Positions 1 through 6,650 of a stretch of DNA of 16,893 bases are shown here, in pieces. The stretch comes from CBDVBD01 sp965372135. GTDB lineage: Bacteria > Electryoneota > RPQS01 > CBDVBD01. The DNA lies in the NCBI GenBank assembly GCA_965372135.1, contig CBDVBD010000059.1, forward strand, positions 1 through 16,893, in the 5' to 3' direction. The notes beneath the pieces were generated by a model. The model was given only the letters and a program-made list of their open reading frames with translations, did not search any database and had not been told where the DNA came from. Within the stretch, counting starts at the first letter, position 1. Each line of letters begins with the position of its first letter. Position numbers and translations under genes: made by a program.

Positions 1-1
1 C

Positions 2-58
2 GACTTACATCGTGCCAAAGCAGCATTACGACAAGCCTATTTAGAAAATAAAAACTGA
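2..58 (+). CDS. ECF-type sigma factor, C-terminal fragment
   Basis: Only the last 18 codons are inside the window, in frame 2, ending at TGA 56-58. The fragment reads LHRAKAALRQAYLEN near its end. This matches the helix-turn-helix tail of region 4 in ECF sigma-70 factors, where the pattern LHRARxxLR is very common. The next gene encodes a zinc-binding anti-sigma factor, and a sigma/anti-sigma pair in this order is the usual arrangement, which strengthens the call. Such a factor would direct RNA polymerase to a dedicated promoter set in response to an envelope or redox signal. The fragment is too short to assign a subgroup, and its link to the pilus genes downstream is inference only. Confidence 0.6.
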   Translation, partial: DLHRAKAALRQAYLENKN

Positions 59-109
59 AAATAATTCAACATTCAAAATTCAAAGCAGGATTTCTTCAGA
101 CAAACTGAA

Positions 110-640
110 ATGACCTGTAAAGACATACAAGAACTTTTTGCCGATTACCTCGAGAGCAAACTGGACCGATCCCGGCAATCTCTGGTGAAAGAGCACCTCA
201 GCGGGTGCCAAATCTGCCGGCAGGAATTGGCTGCCGAGAAATCGTTGGCACAATGGCTGGGTACCCGGGACACTGAACCGGTTAGTTCGCAATTCACCCA
301 AATGCTGATGGGTCGCTTGGGAGTCCAAACCGCTAAACCACCCCGCTGGTTCGATGCGTTTCTCGGTGTGTCGAATTACTGGGCGCCGTCGCTGGCAGCC
401 ATCCTGGTCATGATTTTCGCAGGACGCACCATTCTGGATTGGATCGCCCGCGCCAAATCCCTCGGTCAACAGGCGGTCAGTGTTATCGATAGTATACCAC
501 AAACATCCCCCATAACTCAAATACTTCCCGAATCACTAACCTCATCAGGATGGTTTTCCTCCATACCATTCGGGACTATTTTACTGTTCCTGGCAGCGGG
601 TGGTCTTGGATTCGCTATCCACCGTCTGCTAAAAAACTGA
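110..640 (+). CDS. zf-HC2 (ZAS-type) membrane anti-sigma factor
   Basis: A 176-residue protein. The N terminus carries the zinc-finger anti-sigma signature: Cys3, then His29-x3-Cys33-x2-Cys36 (EHLSGCQICRQEL), inside a helical domain of about 40 residues. In known ZAS proteins this domain binds and sequesters the cognate ECF sigma factor in the cytoplasm. Two hydrophobic stretches follow, at about residues 90-113 and 150-174, so the protein is probably anchored in the inner membrane, with the segment between them as a possible sensor. It lies 51 bases after the sigma gene stop and is probably co-transcribed with it. No strong Shine-Dalgarno sequence precedes ATG 110, so initiation may depend on coupling. 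The family call is firm; the signal sensed and the regulon cannot be read from the sequence. Confidence 0.85.
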   Translation: MTCKDIQELFADYLESKLDRSRQSLVKEHLSGCQICRQELAAEKSLAQWLGTRDTEPVSSQFTQMLMGRLGVQTAKPPRWFDAFLGVSNYWAPSLAAILVMIFAGRTILDWIARAKSLGQQAVSVIDSIPQTSPITQILPESLTSSGWFSSIPFGTILLFLAAGGLGFAIHRLLKN

Positions 641-673
641 CCCTCAATGACCCTCATCAAAATGTAATACCAT

Positions 674-703
674 GCATATTTTTCATAATCGTGTAAAATA
701 TGC
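674..703. repeat. Perfect 9-bp inverted repeat after the anti-sigma gene
   Basis: GCATATTTT (674-682) and AAAATATGC (695-703) are exact reverse complements separated by 12 bases, about 33 bases past the anti-sigma stop. There is no T-run on the distal side of either strand, so it is not a standard intrinsic terminator. It could be a transcription-factor operator or an RNA hairpin that protects the 3' end of the sigma/anti-sigma mRNA. Confidence 0.5.
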
Positions 704-917
704 GCAAAAATCCAGCCGGATACACCATCGCGGCACCGGTATTTCACACCCAAATTTCCCGGTATCTTATTGAAAAGATTTGCCTGGCGTGGTGCTGGAC
801 TATCCAACTGTTTTCGCTCGATGTAATGGTATATATTTTGCACTGTTAGTATCATCTATATTGTGTAGTTACCCTCTGGGATCGCGAGTTGAGAAACAAG
901 ACTTTTTAAAAAAAGAG

Positions 918-946
918 TTGCAATCAAAATAAAAAATGGTTAACTT
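918..946 (+). promoter_or_regulatory. Weak sigma-70-like promoter candidate for the pilin operon
   Basis: TTGCAA (918-923), a 17-base AT-rich spacer and TAACTT (941-946) have correct spacing, but the hexamers match consensus at only about 4/6 and 3/6. The position would give a leader of about 85 bases containing the 992-1012 hairpin. In an AT-rich region such a match can occur by chance. An alternative is an ECF-type promoter recognised by the sigma factor at the left edge. Confidence 0.2.
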
Positions 947-991
947 TAAAGACAGACTAAACCGACAACAAAAAATAATCATAGAATTAGG

Positions 992-1012
992 TGGGCTAAA
1001 AGCGTAAGCCCA
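992..1012 (+). promoter_or_regulatory. Leader hairpin just upstream of the pilin ribosome binding site
   Basis: TGGGCT (992-997) pairs perfectly with AGCCCA (1007-1012) across a 9-base loop. The stem ends about 14 bases before the strong Shine-Dalgarno AGGAGGA (1027-1033) of the pilin gene. It lacks a U-tract, so it is not an intrinsic terminator. A hairpin here could stabilise the 5' end of the pilin mRNA or modulate ribosome access. I looked for the conserved core of GEMM (c-di-GMP-I) riboswitches, which often precede pilin genes, and did not find it. Confidence 0.45.
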
Positions 1013-1037
1013 GTGGAAGTTCAATAGGAGGAAGATC

Positions 1038-1457
1038 ATGGCGAAGCGGATGTTCGCGTCCTCAAAGGGTTTTACCCTGATTGAAGTGTTGGTGGTGGTG
1101 GTGATTGTGGCTATTCTGGCTGCGATTTCCGTACCCATTTATATCCAATACGTAGAGGGCGCCAGAGCGGCGGATGCCCAGGCAACTATCGGTGCCATTT
1201 TTAATGCGACGAAAATGTATCGCCAGGACCATTCGGAAGATCCCCCTGACATTACCATTCTTGAAGACCAGGGTTACCTCGACATCGACGAATCTACCGT
1301 GCGTCAGTGGGAATTTCAATTGATCGGCAGCGATCCCATCATGCAAATTCAAGCAACCTCGACTCCGGAAATGCGTGGTGGTGAGGGTCACATTGTGATC
1401 TATGACGTGGCTACCGGAAAATTTATCGGCTACGGTCTGCCCAGCGAAGAGGAGTAA
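1038..1457 (+). CDS. Major type IV pilin / pseudopilin (GspG/PilA-like)
   Basis: A 139-residue prepilin. The short basic leader ends in KG at residues 10-11, followed by FTLIE. Cleavage by a prepilin peptidase after Gly11 would leave N-methylatable Phe at +1 and the conserved Glu at +5. Residues 12-36 form the hydrophobic helix (EVLVVVVIVAILAAISVP) typical of pilins and GspG pseudopilins. The remainder, with an amphipathic alpha-1 extension and an acidic C-terminal half ending in EEE, forms the globular head. No disulfide-loop cysteines are present, which resembles GspG-like or thin pilins more than classical Neisseria PilA. A strong Shine-Dalgarno (AGGAGGA, 1027-1033) fixes the start. It is first in a tight cluster with pilT, so it is the likely main fibre subunit. 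Confidence 0.9.
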   Translation: MAKRMFASSKGFTLIEVLVVVVIVAILAAISVPIYIQYVEGARAADAQATIGAIFNATKMYRQDHSEDPPDITILEDQGYLDIDESTVRQWEFQLIGSDPIMQIQATSTPEMRGGEGHIVIYDVATGKFIGYGLPSEEE

Positions 1458-1461
1458 CACG

Positions 1462-2604
1462 ATGACTAACATGGGCGGGGACGACGGTAGGGAACCTGTG
1501 ACCCCAGAAGAGGAAACATCAGGCATGGTGCTTACAAACGGACAACAGCTAACCATTACCGATCTGCTGCATTTCTCGGTGGACCAGGGTGCGTCGGATT
1601 TGCACTTAGCCACCGGAACCATCCCCATGATCCGGGTGCACGGCAAAATGAAAAAATTGGATTTGCCGTTAATGACCCAGGATAATATACAGCAGTTGGT
1701 GTATTCGGTCCTTAGCTCCGAGCAGCAGGAGCGTTTCCATGAAATGAAGGAAATCGACTTCTCTGCCAAGTTGGAAGGCATTGCCCGGTTCCGGGTGAAT
1801 GTCTTTGAACAGATCAATGGCTGGTCTGCGGTATTCCGGACCATTCCCGCGGAAATCCGTTCCTTCGAGGAATTGGGTCTCCCGGAAATGATGAAAGACC
1901 TGTCCCTGAGGGATCGCGGCTTGGTGCTGCTTACCGGTCCCACCGGAAGTGGGAAAACCACCTCCCTGGCAACCATGATCGATTGGATCAATGAGTACAA
2001 AGAGCTGCACATCGTCACTATCGAAGACCCCGTGGAATTCTTTCATGAAAGCCGGAACTGCCTAATCAACCAGCGGGAGCTGGGCGCGAATACCCACTCT
2101 TTCGCCAATGCGTTACGGGCGGCTCTGCGTGAAGATCCCGATGTGATTCTGGTGGGGGAGATGCGTGACTTGGAAACCATCTCTTTGGCGTTGACCGCAG
2201 CGGAAACCGGACACTTGGTGCTTGCCACCCTGCATACATCGTCTGCGGCAAAAACCATCGACCGTATCATCGACATCTTCCCGGCATCGCAAAAAACTCA
2301 GGTGCGATCCATGTTGGCGGAGTCGCTGGAAGCGGTGATCGCCCAAAAACTCCTGACTAAAAAAGGAGGCGAGGGTCGTGTGGTGGCGTGTGAAGTCTTG
2401 GTCGCTAATACCGCGATCCGGAACCTGATTCGTGAGGATAAAATCTATCAGATTTCCTCAGTGATCCAATCGGGTGGTAAAGAAGGAATGCAGAGTCTGG
2501 ACCAAGACCTGATGCGGTTGTTGCACAAGGGATTATTAGACCGAGAAGCCGCACATGCCATCGCGAATAATCCCAAGTTGTTTGAAGTTAATCTGTCCAT
2601 CTAA
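1462..2604 (+). CDS. pilT: Type IV pilus retraction ATPase PilT
   Basis: A 380-residue GspE/PilT-superfamily hexameric ATPase that powers pilus disassembly at the inner membrane. The start at ATG 1462 is preferred because AGAGGAG (1448-1454) lies just upstream; an in-frame ATG at 1402 would overlap the pilin gene. Visible motifs: N-terminal QGASDLHL typical of PilT; Walker A GPTGSGKTTS (159-168); the Asp-box region IEDPVEF; Walker B VILVGEMRD (228-236); His-box TGHLVLATLHT (249-259); and the PilT-specific AIRNLIRED (318-326) followed by GMQSLDQDL. The AIRNLIR motif and the compact length separate it from PilB, which has a longer N-terminal domain. It begins 4 bases after the pilin stop, so pilin and PilT are probably translated from one mRNA. 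About 40 N-terminal residues before the family core (GDDGREPVTPEEE) are low complexity and acidic. Confidence 0.95.
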   Translation: MTNMGGDDGREPVTPEEETSGMVLTNGQQLTITDLLHFSVDQGASDLHLATGTIPMIRVHGKMKKLDLPLMTQDNIQQLVYSVLSSEQQERFHEMKEIDFSAKLEGIARFRVNVFEQINGWSAVFRTIPAEIRSFEELGLPEMMKDLSLRDRGLVLLTGPTGSGKTTSLATMIDWINEYKELHIVTIEDPVEFFHESRNCLINQRELGANTHSFANALRAALREDPDVILVGEMRDLETISLALTAAETGHLVLATLHTSSAAKTIDRIIDIFPASQKTQVRSMLAESLEAVIAQKLLTKKGGEGRVVACEVLVANTAIRNLIREDKIYQISSVIQSGGKEGMQSLDQDLMRLLHKGLLDREAAHAIANNPKLFEVNLSI

Positions 2605-2618
2605 ACGGGAGGCGTACC

Positions 2619-3098
2619 ATGTGTCTGCGTCACCTGTGGAACAATGAAAAGGGGGGACTCGACTTCGTACAGGTCATGATCGCGATGTTGATCGTCTCCA
2701 TCGCCGCGGTCAGCACCGTGTACAGCATCTACGTAGGTCGTGCCTCCCTTACCCAAGAATACCAGGAAAAACAAGCACTAAGATACGCCCGCGAGGAGAT
2801 GGAGTACTGGTGTGGACGCTTAGTGGGAGATTCCCTGTCCAGCGTAGAATGGTTAGGCGATCTGCAAGGCGGGAGACGGGTGCTGGTTGACCCTCGAGAT
2901 CCCCAAAAACCTTCCGATAATGTATGGGGAAGGGTGTATTATTCGCCCATTACCACCACCTATCTCATGTTGACGGGCGAAGATATCAAAGACTATTATT
3001 CGGTCCATGTATGGGTGATTTGGCCCGACGACCGATCGATCTCGCGCGATGAAAAAAGACGGATTGATCTGTACGGTAGTATAATAGGACGGCAGTGA
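2619..3098 (+). CDS. Minor pilin-like protein (PilV/GspI-like), non-canonical signal
   Basis: A 159-residue protein with a class III-like signal. Residues 1-13 form a leader ending KGG, then LDFVQVMIAMLIVSIAA begins the hydrophobic helix. This lines up with the PilV/GspI pattern G-FxLIEVMVAMLIVSIA. The position equivalent to Glu+5 is Gln18, so the usual Glu of incorporated pilins is replaced. In known pseudopilins a change at +5 affects N-methylation and assembly more than cleavage, so this subunit may occupy a special place such as the tip. The rest contains aromatic-rich segments and no recognised domain. The Shine-Dalgarno GGGAGG (2607-2612) supports the start, 14 bases after pilT. The C terminus overlaps the next gene's possible GTG start by 4 bases. 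Confidence 0.75.
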   Translation: MCLRHLWNNEKGGLDFVQVMIAMLIVSIAAVSTVYSIYVGRASLTQEYQEKQALRYAREEMEYWCGRLVGDSLSSVEWLGDLQGGRRVLVDPRDPQKPSDNVWGRVYYSPITTTYLMLTGEDIKDYYSVHVWVIWPDDRSISRDEKRRIDLYGSIIGRQ

Positions 3099-3739
3099 CG
3101 CGCGGTAGGTGTGCCATGCAAGATAAAAGACTCAATTGGATGTCAGAGCGCGGGTGGACCTTTATCGAAGCCACCATGGGAGTGATCTTGACCAGTATTC
3201 TGGTGCTGGGATTGGCTGTGACTATGTTGGCGATGCGGGAAACCATGGATCGCAGTCTTGCCATCCGCATCATGGATCAGTACGGCACCGACATCATGCG
3301 GCATTTCCAACGTGTGGCTGAGACTGCCCTTAGAGTCGATCCTATCGCTTCCCAATCTTCGGGAACCATGGACCATTTTGATATAATATATCGGGATCCT
3401 TTCACCTTAGCACTGTCGTCACACCGGTACCGAGCTACCCGTTTTGTAGGTGTATTTATAGACGGTCAGCGGTTGGATCCACAATTTCCACCCACCCGGG
3501 TGCAACGTGGAGACACCGGTCTTTTACATCCCGGTGAATCCTTTACCATAACCAAGTTTACTGTCACCAATATTATAAATTCGGGCAACATACAGACTTT
3601 TGGCGAAGCAGTATATCGCCTAACTCTTGGTCTTCGTTACACAAAATTAGGTGGTCGTGGAGATCCGGATATCCACAAAGATATGACATACAACACATTA
3701 TTAATAATGAAAAATAAATGGCTCGCCCCCCCGGGATAA
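3095..3739 (+). CDS. Minor pilin-like protein (PilW/GspJ-like)
   Basis: A protein of 214 residues from GTG 3095, or 207 from ATG 3116. GTG 3095 overlaps the preceding stop (GTGA) and has AGGA at 3086-3089. ATG 3116 has AGGTG at 3107-3111. Both are plausible and the mature protein is the same. The leader ends in SERG, followed by WTFIEATMG, so cleavage after that Gly gives Trp at +1 and the canonical Glu at +5. A hydrophobic helix follows (VILTSILVLGLAVTMLAM). The soluble part is beta-rich, with repeated short hydrophobic/polar alternation, as in GspJ/PilW. It forms a pair with the preceding PilV-like gene, which matches the usual minor-pilin gene order. No cysteines are obvious in the head. 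Function as a pilus-initiation subunit is inferred from family and context. Confidence 0.75.
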   Translation: MTRGRCAMQDKRLNWMSERGWTFIEATMGVILTSILVLGLAVTMLAMRETMDRSLAIRIMDQYGTDIMRHFQRVAETALRVDPIASQSSGTMDHFDIIYRDPFTLALSSHRYRATRFVGVFIDGQRLDPQFPPTRVQRGDTGLLHPGESFTITKFTVTNIINSGNIQTFGEAVYRLTLGLRYTKLGGRGDPDIHKDMTYNTLLIMKNKWLAPPG

Positions 3740-3797
3740 TAATAAGAAAATTTGCATAGTATAAACTCCCAACATAACAGAACACAGTGAGGATAAC

Positions 3798-5192
3798 ATG
3801 GAAACTGCACAAAAAAACAGCAAGGAACAGGGAAATGTTCCGATTTTAGCTGCCATGATGCTGATTTTCCTGATCGGATCCGGACTGGCATACATGAAAT
3901 GGGCGGCTGACGAGGGAGTGGAAAACCGATACGAACGAGCGGCGATTCAAGCCAGCTATCTCGCACAATCGGGGATTAGCGAACGGGGTTTCCCCTATAT
4001 TAGATCCCGAGAAGCCGGCAACTTACCTCGGGGACGTGTGGATTTACGATCCGGAGGAATCAGCGGGGTCGGAATCTATAACAATACCCACGTATATCAA
4101 CTCACAGAACACAGTGGAGGGAACGTCTTCCGCCAGACCAACTACTACACCATATTTTCCACCGGTGTGGTCACCTATGAGAACAGTAAAGGGAACGACG
4201 TGAGTGTGACGTGTCAGCGCAGCCTCACTGTTTTGCTTAGGAGTTTTGTCAATTACATGTATCTGACCGATATGGAAACCACCATCTTCGGTGAGGTGAT
4301 CAAATTCTGGGGACGGGATACTCTCTATGGACGTGTCCATTCCAATGAACAGATAGCCATGCGGGGACGTCCGGTCTTTTATGGTCCAATTTCCACCACC
4401 GCCAGCGAATTCTGGCACGGACCGGGATATAATCCCTATTTTGCATTCGCGCCGGTCTTTAATGCACCGATGGTTGTAGTTCCCGATGAAGCCACCAAAG
4501 TACGCAGCTGCGCCGGTTCGTCCGGGTTAACCTTCGACGGAGAAAATCAATTCAACCACCGCCTGGTCTTCAACGGAGAAAATGGTTTAAGGGTAACCAA
4601 ATGGCGTATCGGCGAGCCCTACAATGACTCACTGGTTTATACCGGTCCACCCCTGCACGATCAGGCGATGTTTTTCTTTGGTCCCCTGGAATTGATGGGG
4701 CGTGTTCTAGGGACTGTGACGGTAGGTGCCAGCGAAACCATCCGATTGATCGATGATATCTGGTATGTGGATTCCCAACCGAGCGGCGAAGTCGATTCCA
4801 ACTCCACCAACGTACTGGGAATCGTCTCCGAAGGTGATATTCTCATAGGAAACACCTGGGCAAACGGGCGAATGGATAGTCAGCAGGGTACTAATATCAG
4901 AATCAACGCCGGTATGGTAGCTTTAGGCGAATCGTTTACCTTCGAAGACCAGAACGACGTGTGGGAAATATTTCAGGGACCCTACCCGGACGAACGTGGA
5001 TCGATCCGCCTGTGGGGATCGGTAGTGCAGAAGCGCCGGGGATATGTGCATCGTTCCAACCATAATGGTTCTGGCTACGGAAAGGACTACCATTACGATT
5101 TCCGGTTCAGTACCATGCCGCCTCCATGTTATCCGGACGCCACCGATCAATATGGGCACAGCCTCTTTGACATCATCGCCTGGGGGTACTAA
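3798..5192 (+). CDS. Large PilX-like minor pilin, paralog 1 of 3
   Basis: A 464-residue protein. A 12-residue leader ends in KEQG, followed by NVPIL and a hydrophobic helix to about residue 35. Then comes a segment ending YLAQSGISERGF, which resembles the ALxLAExGLxRA hallmark after the helix in PilX/GspK-type proteins. There is no Glu at +5, as in GspK and PilX. The large exported part has a conserved G-R-V-H-S-N motif (His181) in a beta-rich block, a conserved Cys pair (Cys238 and Cys444) and a strongly conserved C-terminal stretch around RRGYVHRSNHNG and PPPCYPDATD. The Shine-Dalgarno is GAGGA (3789-3793). It directly abuts paralog 2. The closest published domain I can suggest is a PilX_N-type N terminus with a DUF4900-like body, but I cannot verify this. 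It is far larger than ordinary minor pilins and may be a tip or adhesin component. Confidence 0.7.
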   Translation: METAQKNSKEQGNVPILAAMMLIFLIGSGLAYMKWAADEGVENRYERAAIQASYLAQSGISERGFPYIRSREAGNLPRGRVDLRSGGISGVGIYNNTHVYQLTEHSGGNVFRQTNYYTIFSTGVVTYENSKGNDVSVTCQRSLTVLLRSFVNYMYLTDMETTIFGEVIKFWGRDTLYGRVHSNEQIAMRGRPVFYGPISTTASEFWHGPGYNPYFAFAPVFNAPMVVVPDEATKVRSCAGSSGLTFDGENQFNHRLVFNGENGLRVTKWRIGEPYNDSLVYTGPPLHDQAMFFFGPLELMGRVLGTVTVGASETIRLIDDIWYVDSQPSGEVDSNSTNVLGIVSEGDILIGNTWANGRMDSQQGTNIRINAGMVALGESFTFEDQNDVWEIFQGPYPDERGSIRLWGSVVQKRRGYVHRSNHNGSGYGKDYHYDFRFSTMPPPCYPDATDQYGHSLFDIIAWGY

Positions 5193-6650
5193 ATGATGAC
5201 AAAACAAACCCATATCGGCAGCAATCTGCTTCCGTCCCCGCAAAATCAACATCGGGACGATTATTCCCAGGAACAAGGGAATGTCCCCATCCTGGTTGTG
5301 ATGATGCTGATTTTCCTGATTGGAACCGGATTGGCATACATGAAATGGTCAGCCGATGAGGGAGTGGAAAACAAATACGAACGAGCGGCGATCCAAGCCA
5401 ACTATCTCGCCCAATCGGGGATTTGCGAAAGGGGCTTTCCCTATCTAAGGTCCCGAGAACCGGGTAATTTGCCTCGGGGGCGGGTGGATTTACAATCCGG
5501 AGGAATTAGCGGAGCAGGAATCTATAACAATACCTACGTATATCGACTCACGGAACACAGCGGAGGAAATGTTTTCCGTCAGACCAACTACTACACTATA
5601 TATTCCACTGGGGTAGTCACCTACGAGGACAGCAGAGGAGATGAAATCTCCGTCGCCCGTCAGCGCAGCCTGACTATTCTGCTAAGGAGTTTTGTCAATT
5701 ACATGTATCTGACGGATATGGAAACCACTATCTTCGGTGAAGTAATCAAATTCTGGACCGGAGATACTCTATATGGGCGCGTCCATTCCAATGAACAGAT
5801 CGCCATGATGGGTCGTCCGGTCTTTTATGGTCCAATTTCCACCACCGCCAGCGCTTTCTGGCACGGACCGGGATATAATCCCTATTTTGCAATCGAGCCG
5901 GTCTATAATGCACCGGCAGTTATTGTACCCGATGAAGCCACCAAAGTACGCAACTGCGCTGCCGGATGCGGGCAAACATACGAAAGCCAGGGAATCTATA
6001 ATCACCGCTTAGTCTTTGACGGTGGCGTATATACAATATACCGGTGGGAAATCGGCACTCCGTTTAATCCCGACACCACCGCCTTTGCCCAAGGTCCCAT
6101 TGCCAGCAGCGAGCTGAACACCATGTTTTTCTACGGTCCTTTGGAATTAATGGGGCGATTACAGGGGAGAATAACGGTGGGCTGTAGCGAGGATATCCGT
6201 CTGGTCGATGACATCTGGTATTGGGATTCCCGCCCGAATGGCGAAGTCGATTCCAACTCCGTCAACGTACTGGGAATTGTTTCCGAAGGCAATATTATTG
6301 TAGCCAATACCTGGGAAAACGGTAGAGAAAATTCTGCCTTTGGTACGGATATTATCATCAACGCCGGCATGATAGCACTGGGCGAATCGTTCACCTTCGA
6401 AGACCAGAACGACGTGTGGGAAATCTATCAGGGACCTCTGACTGGAGATGAGCGGGGAAACATCCGCTTATGGGGATCCGTAGTGCAGAAGCGCCGGGGA
6501 TACGTACACCGTTCTAACCACAATGGGACTGGGTACGACAAAGATTACCATTACGATTTCCGGTTCAGCACCATGCCGCCCCCATGTTATCCGGACGCCA
6601 CCGATCAACTGGGGCACAGCCTCTTTGACGTCATCGCCTGGGGATATTAA
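5193..6650 (+). CDS. Large PilX-like minor pilin, paralog 2 of 3
   Basis: A 485-residue protein that is highly similar to paralog 1 by eye across its whole length. The main differences are a longer 29-residue leader ending SQEQG and an indel-rich patch around residues 255-310. The helix after NVPIL, the YLAQSGI segment, the GRVHSN motif (His198), the Cys pair (Cys255 and Cys465) and the C-terminal HSLFDVIAWGY are all retained. An additional cysteine follows Cys255 closely (NCAAGCG), and GCSEDI adds another. Translation starts at ATG 5193, immediately after the TAA of paralog 1 (5190-5192), with a second ATG right behind it. A G-run at 5182-5186, inside the last codons of paralog 1, can serve as Shine-Dalgarno. 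This implies coupled translation of the two proteins in similar amounts. Function is inferred as for paralog 1. Confidence 0.7.
   Translation: MMTKQTHIGSNLLPSPQNQHRDDYSQEQGNVPILVVMMLIFLIGTGLAYMKWSADEGVENKYERAAIQANYLAQSGICERGFPYLRSREPGNLPRGRVDLQSGGISGAGIYNNTYVYRLTEHSGGNVFRQTNYYTIYSTGVVTYEDSRGDEISVARQRSLTILLRSFVNYMYLTDMETTIFGEVIKFWTGDTLYGRVHSNEQIAMMGRPVFYGPISTTASAFWHGPGYNPYFAIEPVYNAPAVIVPDEATKVRNCAAGCGQTYESQGIYNHRLVFDGGVYTIYRWEIGTPFNPDTTAFAQGPIASSELNTMFFYGPLELMGRLQGRITVGCSEDIRLVDDIWYWDSRPNGEVDSNSVNVLGIVSEGNIIVANTWENGRENSAFGTDIIINAGMIALGESFTFEDQNDVWEIYQGPLTGDERGNIRLWGSVVQKRRGYVHRSNHNGTGYDKDYHYDFRFSTMPPPCYPDATDQLGHSLFDVIAWGY

Larger units (their letters stand above)
641..1037 (+). other. AT-rich intergenic leader region upstream of the pilin gene
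   Basis: About 400 bases without a convincing gene. The region holds a perfect 9-bp inverted repeat (674-703) and a 6-bp GC-rich hairpin (992-1012), both listed separately. A weak sigma-70-like pair, TTGCAA at 918-923 and TAACTT at 941-946 with a 17-base spacer, could drive the pilin operon, but both hexamers match consensus poorly. I see no convincing sigma-54 (GG-N10-GC) element. The antisense open frames here (869-1138 and the end of 517-855) have no recognisable domain or good start. A long leader in front of a highly expressed pilin suggests regulation at the promoter or in the leader RNA. Confidence 0.5.

Noticed and set aside
900..1037. c-di-GMP (GEMM) riboswitch before the pilin
   Set aside because: GEMM elements often precede pilin genes, but the conserved GACGCAAAGC-like core and tetraloop pairing are absent.
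1402..1461. Upstream in-frame ATG start for pilT at 1402
   Set aside because: It would overlap the pilin coding end by 56 bases and lacks a Shine-Dalgarno. ATG 1462 has AGAGGAG at good spacing.
1062..2018. Long antisense open frame of 318 codons opposite the pilin and pilT
   Set aside because: It lies fully opposite genes with unmistakable PilT and pilin motifs, has low-complexity Ser/Arg-rich composition and no domain. It is a shadow of coding bias.
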